DNA of 64,000 nucleotides, taken from assembly GCA_033977485.1 (NCBI GenBank), contig CM066984.1:109912691-109976690 (forward strand), in the 5' to 3' direction. A model generated the notes under the pieces. It was not told the DNA's origin. It saw only the letters and a program-made list of their open reading frames with translations, and did no database searches. Below, piece after piece: positions 25,001 through 34,800 of this stretch. Made by a program: the position numbers and the translations under genes. This DNA is from Hydrangea macrophylla (Eukaryota > Streptophyta > Magnoliopsida > Cornales > Hydrangeaceae). Numbering within the stretch: the stretch's first letter is position 1; every line of letters begins with the position of its first letter.

Positions 25001-28000
25001 CATGAAAACTTCATGATTTCCGTCTCATGACTTGGATTTTCTCCAATTGTTGGTTTTGTTTTCTTAGGTTGACTCTATGGATTCGCAATAATATCTACTA
25101 AAAATTATACAACTCCAACTAAACTAAAACTCAAATATTAACTTCATTTTATCAATTCTTATTAATTATACCGTTATAGATCTTTTATCGAACTAAAAAT
25201 TCTCTGTTTCTTATTTTCTATCTATACTTTTCATATTTTTGTTTTTGTTCGAATGAGGCACTGATTCCTTTCCACAACAATTTTGGCTATTTTTTAAATA
25301 TTATGTCTTCTTGCATATGAAACAAAAGAAACTCTGTAGGACTGAATCAGAAATATATATATATATATATATATATAATTCCATGACTTGGTGAATTGTG
25401 AATAAGGCCATATTACATCTATATTTATATTAAGTGTAATTTGAGTAGTAACATATACATATTTTAGTTGCTAATTTAGATTTTTAACCATATTTTAGAA
25501 GAAAAAAATTCCAAAACTCTAATAAATAAAAAATGTGGAGTGCAGACCAGAAGCTAAAACAAAAAAAGTTTGATGTTTAATACAAGTCTTAGTTACATGA
25601 AATGCTCAACGTATCAAAATAGTCTAGCTATCCTACCGCATGAAGGTAATAGGAAAACATTGTCTTCCATCTTCAAGCAAAAAAAAAAAGCTCTTACCAC
25701 CTTATTGAAATGAGAATGCAAAGTATCCTTTTGAAAAATACTATTGTCCTTCATTCTAATGAAGTTGCAGGATTTTGTTATTGTCTATTTAGAAACATAT
25801 ATAATGGATATGTAGTATGTTAGATATTCAGGTAATTTAGAATATCTTCAAAATAATTTTCGTGCAATGTTTTCAAAGATAATTGAGCGTAATTTGAAAT
25901 TGTAAAATTGTGAGGATAACTTAAATAGTATTTAGTTTTTTTTTCCCCCTATGAATTGATTTCAGCATGTACTTTGCTTATGCATACTGTATTTGTAGTT
26001 GTATTAATTTTTCTTTACTTGATTTGAGTGTCTTCTATATTTCTTGGCTTAGTGCTTCTAATTGGTGTTTAGAGGTCACAATTCACGTGCATTGCACGTG
26101 GGGGTTAAACTGGTATATATATATAGATATACTAACACGCACATTTATGCACACACATATCATCTCATCTACACATAAAGGTACACATAAAGGAAGGTAT
26201 AGCACCTATGGGTGTTTGCCAATTTCTCAAATTGATTTATCCAATTTCGGTATTTCTCTGTTTGTTCTGTCCTTTACGGTAATTGCATAGTCAGTCAAAC
26301 ACCATAATATCCCTTTAATATCATATTTACTCGTACATGTGTACAACTACATAAGGATATATTGATTTGTGTGAGGCTAATTCTGTCATTTCAGACGATA
26401 ATTACATTCAAGTCAACTAATAATTACATTCAGGTCAACTTTTGAAATTTTACTTAATATAATAATGAGGATTCAATCAACTTTTGCAACCACAATTACA
26501 ATTCGCTTTTAAAAAAAAAGTCAACAAAAACGGCTCCTCACATCATATTTACACATAGGTCAAATTTTGTAAGAAAAATTACAGAATGGTCATCTTTTGG
26601 CACAATATTTACATATAGGTCAATTTCTGTAAGAAAAATTATAGGCTGGTCATCTTTTGGCACAATCGCTTTTTTTTTTAATGGTTAATTTTATACTCAA
26701 CTTTTGCAACTATATTAATTTTATACCCAACTTATGCAACCATAATTACAATTGGCTTCAAAAAAATATCAGCAAAAATGGCTACTTACATAATATTTAC
26801 AAATAGGTCAATTTTGTAACGAAAAGTTATAGAATGGTCTACTTTGATTACACACGCGCGCACACACATGGTTAATATGCGTATATTTTGCTCCTTCTGT
26901 TATAATTTGTATCATAATAATTAAGGTAAAAAGCATTTTGCCCCCTCAAACTATACACACTTTTGCAATTCATACCCCGAACTTTAAAAAGTTGCAATGT
27001 CACCCCTGAACTATCTTTAGGGTTGCAATGTCCCCCCTGAACTTCAAAAACTTGAAATGTCCCCCCTAACCTATCATCTATGTTGCAATGCTCCCCCTGA
27101 ACTATCTTTCATGTTGCAATGACAACCCTGCCATTACATTCCATCAAGAAATGTGATGACATTTGCTCATGTGGGACGCACATGCTAAATTTCAAAGGCA
27201 TTTATGACACTTCACTTTCCCCATCTAAATTAACAATCATAAAAATTATAAAAACTCCAACTTTTTCTTGTTACACAACAAATTAACAGATTAAAGAAAA
27301 GGGCAGGCCAGTGAAATTAACTGAGTTTTATGATTTTTATGATTGTTAATTTAGAAGCAGCAGGTGAAATGTCTTAAATGCCCGTGAAATTTGGAATGTG
27401 CATCCCACATGAGCAAATTTCATCACATTTCTTGACGGAATGTGATGGCAGGGTTGACATTGCAACACGAAAGATAGTTCGGGGGGGGGGGGGGGGGGGG
27501 GGGGGGAAGTTCACGGGGGACATTGCAACCCACGGTTCGAAGTAACGGCCGATACCGAGACGTATCGGCCGAGTTAACTCGGTATCGAGAGGGGCCGTTA
27601 CGAGATATGCGCCGAATCATACAGAGTTAAAAAAAAATCTTGACTCGTGATACGTATCGGCCGAAACGACCGAAACGACCGAGTTTCGTACATCTCGGCA
27701 ACCGTTTCGCGAGATGTTTCGCGATACACCCGATACGTGAGAGACGACAAAATAAAAAGGGAAGAAAAGTTCAAAAAGCTACTGGAAACGTACCAGATCT
27801 CACATGCGTATGTCGGTTTAGCTCTCTCTCTTGAACCTCCTCTCAGATCTACTCGTTTTTTGGGTCAAAAGACTCAAAACTCTCTTGAATCTTCATCTCA
27901 AAGCTGCGATCTCACCTCCACTGCGTCTTCATCTCGATCTTGATCTCTCTCCAAGGTTGCGTCTTCGATCTCACACTGTCCAAGGCTGCGGCTTCTTTGA

Positions 28001-31000
28001 TCTCGCCAAATTTGCGTCGCCATCTCCATCGCAGGTAAGGCTTCTTCGATTTTATTTTTGGGTTGTGAATCGTGTGGGTCGCGAGATGTATTGATCTGTG
28101 AAGGGGAAGGGGTTTTTGTAGTGTTAAAGTTGGGAATCTATTGTGTGTGGCATGTGTTTGTGTGTTATGGGTTTGACCATTTGATTTTTGTGTGTTAGTC
28201 TAATTTTTTAGAATTTTAGCGATTACATGGTGGGTTAACAGTAAAGGGTGGGTTATTCTAGTCACAATTTTTGTTAACCCTAGTGTATTAATTTATGTTA
28301 TCTGATTTTTGTGTGTTAGTGTAATTTTTTAGAATTTCATTAATTACATGGTAGGGTTAACAGTAAAGGGTGGGTTAGTCTAGTCACAATTTTTGTTAAC
28401 CCTAGTGTATTAATTTTTGTTATATGATTTTTGTGTGTTAGTGCAATTTTTTAGAATTTCATCAATTACTTGGTAGGGTTAACAGTAAAGGGTGGGTTAT
28501 TTTAGTCACTATTAATTTTGTTTATTTATATATATTTATAAAAAAAATGTTATTGTTGACCCTAACCATGTATTAGAATCTAGTGTATTAATTTTGTTTA
28601 TTTATATATATATTTATAAAAAAAATGTTATTGTTGACCCTAACCATGTATTAGAATCTAGTGTATTAATATTTGTTTATTTATATATATTTATAAAAGA
28701 AAATGTTATTGTTGACCCTAACCATGTATTAATTATAGAATCTAGTGTATTAATATTTGTTTATTTATATATATTTATAAAAGAAAATGTTATTGTTGAC
28801 CCTAACCATGTATTAATTATAGAATCTAGTGTATTAATTTTTGTTTATTTATATATATTTATAAAAGAAAATGTTATTGTTGACCCTAACCATGTATTAA
28901 TTATAGAATCTAGTGTATTAATTTTTGTTTATTTATATATATTTATAAAAAAAAATGTTATTGTTGACCTAACCATGTATTAATTATAGAATCTAGTGTA
29001 TTAATTTTTGTTCATTTATATATATTTATAAAAAAAATTGTTTAAGTAGTTGTATCTTGTATTTGTATATGTAACAATTTTTTTTATTTATACATATTTA
29101 TAAATAACTGTTTATTTAGTTGTATGTGTATTAATTTTTGTTTTTATTCATAAAAAAATGTTTATATTTGGTCAAAAAGTGTGTATTAATTTTAATTTAT
29201 TTAAAAAAAAAACGTTTATTTAGTTGTATGTGTATTAATGTGTATGTGTCCTTCACCCTGTTTATTTATTTGTTTGTATTTTCTAGAATGCCTCCAAAGA
29301 AAGACATTGGTTGGGATCATGCAACACCTGTTGGGGGTAATAAAAGGATCGTCATGTGCAATTATTGTGGCAAGATTGTGCATGGCGGTATAACGAGATT
29401 GAAGCAGCATGTTGCTAGAATATCGGGACAAGTTGACAAATGTCCTAAAGTTTCAGAAGAAATATCAAAATTCGTGAGACAGCATCTTAATGAATCAGCA
29501 AACGCTAGGGATTTGGAGAAGAGAAAAAAGGCACAACTCATAGAAAGTCTCCGAGATGATAGCTTGTATGAAGGAGGGGATAATATTGAGGATGTGGATG
29601 AGTACGACGACGATGACACTGAAGGAATGTCGCGGCTTGAACGAAGACAATTAAAAAATGCAATGAAAGAGAGTAGGCATATGGCAACTATGGACGAGGA
29701 TAGACGTAGACGGTCTGTTTCCGAAAGAGGACGTTTCGCTAACGTGCCCCAGTATGAGAGTGGATCACATGTTGCTTCTGGCTCCAAACGTCCAACACCA
29801 TCTCAAAGGAGTTTCAGCGTGAGGGAGAATGTTGAGATGCCTGCCTCAGGTGGAGACCCTTTTATGTTTAGGCCGAAGACAGGATTTCAAAAAAAAGTGA
29901 AGGACATGTTCAACAAACAAAATGCGAAGAAAGTAGGGAAAGCTATTTCTAAGTTTTTCCTTTTCAGTGGAATCGCATTTAATGCAGCTGACAGTGGCCC
30001 ATACTACCAGACGATGATAGATACTATTGCAGATGCTGGACCTGGAATTAAGGGACCCTCTGGTTACCAGATCAGTAATTCATATTTGGATGAAGAGGTG
30101 AAAGAGCTAGAGATGTACATTGGCCAGTTGAAACAAAAGTGGCCAGATTATGGTTGCACAATAATGTGTGATGGGTGGAGCTCTAAAACCAATATACCTA
30201 TAATTAACTTTATGATCTATTGTGATAGGAATATGATATACCATACATCGGTCGATACTACAAACCAATCAAAAACTGCCGCATACATTTTCTCACTAAT
30301 GGATAAAGTTGTGGAAGAGGTTGGTGAGTCGAATGTTGTGCAAGTAGTGACGGATAATGAACCAAATTTTAAAGCGGCAGGGAGATTATTGATGGAGAAG
30401 AGGCACCATCTTTTTTGGACTCCTTGTGCAGCGCATTGTATCGACCTCATGCTAGAAGACATTGGTAACATAAAGATTGTGAAGGCTACTATTGACAAAG
30501 CAAAGAAAATAACAAGTTTTATTTATAATAGCCAAAAAGTGGTGAATCTTATGAGAACATATACACAAGGCAGAGATTTGTTGAGGCCGGGAATAACTAG
30601 ATTTGCCACCCAATTCATCGCGATAGAGAGCCTTATACGTTATCAATCTGAATTGAAAAGGATGTGCACATCCAGTGAATGGGGTGAATTTAATCGTGAA
30701 AAGAGTAGAAGAAGTATTTCTGCAGCAGTGTCTGATCTCATTTTGACTGATCGATTTTGGAAGAATGCAATATTAGTAACATCCATTATGGAGCCGCTTG
30801 TTAGGGTTCTAAAAATCGTTGACCAAGACAAGAAGCCGACAATGTCTATCATCTACGAGGCAATGGATAGAGCTAAATTCGCAATAAAGGCATCAGTCAA
30901 AAAAGATTATCAGAAGTATTGGGATGTCATTGACTATCGGTGGGAGAGTCAATTACATAGACACCTTCATGCAGCAGCATATTTTCTAAACCCTGCATTT

Positions 31001-31851
31001 CAGTATTCCCATAATTTTTCTAATCACCCGGAGGTACGACTTGGCTTAAAGGAAGTAATTAAGAGATTAGAGCCAGACGTTGAAAACCAAGCGAAGGCGA
31101 TTAGTGAGGTATGAAATTAGAAATTGATTGATTGCTTGTTAAATATAAATGATAAGTCCAACTAATAAAATTTAATTTGTAGATCAAAAACTACGCGGAT
31201 GCAAGAGGAGAGTTTGGCCAACCACTGACAAAGAAGGCTATAACAACATCTCTCCCAGGTTATTGTTATAATTTCTAGCATTAACTTGATGATTAAATTG
31301 AATGATCTATTTATTTTTTAATTTCATTATTGCAGCTGAATGGTGGTATCACTATGGTGAGGAAGCTCCACATCTTAGGCGAATTGCGATTAAAGTCCTC
31401 AGCCAAACATGCTCTTCATCAGGGTGTGAAAGAAATTGGAGCACCTGGTCACTAATTCACACCAAACTCCGCAATCGCTTGGCAATGAATAAATTGCATA
31501 AACTAGTTTTTGTGCACTATAATTTGCGGTTGCGAGTTAGAAACATCATGTACACGAAACAGGATGAAGATTATTATAATCCAATTGATCTGAATAATAT
31601 TTTTGAAGATGATGATATTTTAGGTGATTGGATTAGGGAGAAAGAGGCACCTGTTCTTGGGGATGATTTGTCCTGGTTGAATGAAGGAAATCAAAATAGT
31701 GATGAAGGTCAAAGAGGAGGAGCTGAAGAAGAGGAGGAAGATAATACTCCTATTCCTTCAAGGTCGAAGCAATCTACACTCAACAAAAAAGGGAAGGGCA
31801 TTGCACAGAGAAGTCAATCAATTTTTCCTAGTTCTAGTTCTAGTAGTGATG

Positions 31852-31882
<31 letters not shown>

Positions 31883-34800
31883 CGACGACGATGACAACAA
31901 CGATGGTGGTGGTAATGATGATAATGACATCGAAAGAAGAGGTGGTGGTGATTATGGCGGCGACAGTGGTGGTGGTGGTGGCCATTCTAGCTTACCCCAT
32001 GGCATGTCATGGGCAGAGGGAAATAGTCAATATTATGCCACACAAGACACAGACCATGGATATAGGCCAGGAATAGATGCACAGCGTCAACATTTGGCTA
32101 GGTTGACTGAGATTTCTAGTGGTGATGATTATTCTAGTGGGTACAGTGCTGGTGGTTTAGGTATTGATGATCAGTTGCGTACTATGGGGATAGGATATCA
32201 GGATTATGGAGGATATGGAGGACATGGGGGATATGGTCAGCCGTATCATACGATAGGACATGGATATGGTCCTCATGGCGATCCTGGATATTCAACCAGT
32301 AGCACGGGGAGTAGGGGACACCTACCACCAGTACGACAACTTGAGAGATCTACTAGTACTAGCAGTGGTGGGTATTATGATCGTGCTCCTAGGAGGTATC
32401 GGGATACATCAGCTAGCACTGCCACAGGTGATGGAGGAGGATATAGTGGCTATGATTTGGGTCGTAATTATGATGGATCATCCAGTAGTAGCGTTGAGTA
32501 TCGAGGATTTGGATTTTATCAAGGTACAAATCCTGTCAATCCTTCTCAACCCCAAAACCCAGATTATGGATCATCAAGCCAGTCGTCTCAACCTGCACCT
32601 TCAGAGTATGGTTCAATTTATTTGGAGGCCTTCAGTTTCCATATCCATATAATGCCTTCAACAATCAAGGGAATAATGATGAGGATTTCGAGCCCCCACG
32701 ACACTCCTTCTGGCACTAATTTTTCTATTGTATGTTACAAAGTTGTATTTTTATTATCATGTTATTATAATGTGTGTATTATGTAGTACTATTGAACAAC
32801 TTTTATCCATTTATGTGTGTAAAGCTATCAAACACTAGATCGGCAGCGTGTCAATTGAATAATTTGTGATTATATGATTGGTACATTGTGTATTGTGATA
32901 ATCTATCAGGCCAATTTTGCTATTCTGATGATTTTAAAATTTTTGGTTATTTTTTCATATTTTTTTGAGCCTTAAATCTAGTGTATCGTTGCGTATCGCC
33001 CGATACCAGGCCGCGACGCGGCGCTCGCGTCGTCACACTGGTCGCCGATACCGCGACCGATACCGCGACCTCGAACCATGATTGCAACCCTAAAGATAGT
33101 TCAGGGGGGACATTGCAACTTTTTAAAGTTCGGGGTGTAAATTGCAAAAGCGTGTATAGTTTGAGGGGGCAAAATGTTTTTTACCCTAATAATTATCTTG
33201 GTCTTATTGTGCACACATGCCAACATAAATATAATTTGGGTAATTGCTATGCTTCCCAAATCTTATGTGGCAAAGTTATGATTCATGTTTGCATGTAAGT
33301 CTATTGAATACCTATTTTGATACCCTAAACTCTAAGCTCTTAATTTAGAAGTCATTCTATACATTTTTAGTATCACAATGTTATTTCCTATTGCTAAGTT
33401 CCCAGACGACAACTTAGCTTCAGTTTAAACTAAGTTCAGACCACAATTTTGTATAGTGTTTTAATTCTTTAAAATTTAATTTCACACAATTGCATATGTT
33501 AATATTACACACAAATACCTATAAATTGAATTCATACACACAACATGTGCTAATATTTTGATTTTTTGTTCTAATTTGTATAATCATACTGAATTTAAAA
33601 GTCTTCAAAATTATGACTTCTAAATTAATTGAGAAGGAGAATTTAAATGAGCTATTGTAAAAGGCCAAAGAAGCTAATATGGGGGATAGGCACGTGCAAA
33701 GCGCGTGCCTGTAACCTAATATATATATATATATATAAATACACACACACTGAATAAGGTTGTTTGATATTTGAGATATTAAGGGACGTGGGTTGATTGA
33801 GTCAAAGAGCAAAAATAACTAAATAAAAGTAATGACTGAAGTTTTGAAACTTTATAAAGAAAATAAAATTCCAACACTATACACATGTCTAATACTGGTA
33901 AAGCATGTCGGCTATACTCATTGTTGCACATATGTATCAAGAATCATAGACCCGAATTAAATCAAAAAACAATTTCTAGCACTCATATGAATAAATAAAA
34001 ATAGGAGTGAAACTATCAACATACCACTTTACCGAGCTTGTTGTGAATGTACAAGTCCCAATCGTCCCCACAATCTATGAAGTAACTACAGCCTAGTCCA
34101 GAGGCATTTTCCTTGTCACTGTCACGGTTGAGAGGAGCATGATATGAAGAATAAATTGATGATCCTGATGTAAATGACCAAAGTATTTTCCTAGAGTTAG
34201 GATCCATCAAATAGATTGTGCCATCCAGGGCAGCAACAAGGGCTGTTTCATGCGCACTGTTTCAATAAAAACACAGGAAAACAAAAGAGCAAGGGAAAGG
34301 AATGGAATTAGTCATATCAAGAGTGTGTGTGAGTGAAATCCAAATCAAATATAAACTAAGCATACATGAAACCATAGACTCAAAACATATCAGGCAAATA
34401 TTATATCTGACATGAAAACTAGAGTAAACCTGAGTCCAACCTAACAGGTATACCCTAAAAATCACAACTTGCATCATAGTAGATAGATCCATTGATCTTT
34501 CACTACTGGGAGATTTATTGGCGGGCCGACAGCAGAAAGTGAAAGAGAAACCTGACCGAGTTGACTCTCCAATGCACATATAAGTACAAGACTTTCACAA
34601 AGTTTAGCCCAAACCTAATTTACATAAACCGATGTCATACATGAACATTCAGTTTCCAGGAAATTAGTGGATATTCTTAGAGAATTCTAACCTACAAAGA
34701 TAAATACAACACGCTCTTACCTAACAAATCCCCAAGTAAAGTTTATAAATCGACTCTTGTTTGCAAGTGTTCTATCTAGTTTCAAAGCCATTTGAATGTT

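Larger units (their letters stand above)
27531..33080 (+). mobile_element. hAT transposon with BED / DUF659 / dimerisation-type transposase gene, about 5.5 kb
   Basis: Ends CACGGTTCGAAGT and, inverted, CATGGTTCGAGGT. The repeat ATTGCAAC(C) lies on both sides (27522-27530, 33081-33089); 8 bp of it fits the hAT target duplication. Both ends are GC-rich, unlike the AT-rich interior, and carry repeated CCGATACCG/GTATCGG words, probably transposase-binding sites. It contains a non-coding first exon, an intron with tandem repeats and a three-exon transposase gene. It lies on the strand opposite IRE1, in IRE1 intron 2. Confidence 0.85.
26924..33186. mobile_element. Mutator-like element with long inverted repeats, split by a hAT transposon
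   Basis: The left end (GGTAAAAAGCATTTTGCCCC) and right end (GGGGCAAAATGTTTTTTACC) are inverted copies over about 100 bp. The 9-bp direct repeat TAATAATTA flanks it at 26915-26923 and 33187-33195, the Mutator-type duplication size. Without the inserted hAT element it is about 700 bp and non-coding. Confidence 0.8.

Noticed and set aside
28594..28983. 129-codon open frame with an internal hydrophobic repeat
   Set aside because: It reads straight through an 84-bp non-coding tandem repeat inside the transposase 5' intron; no start context or homology.
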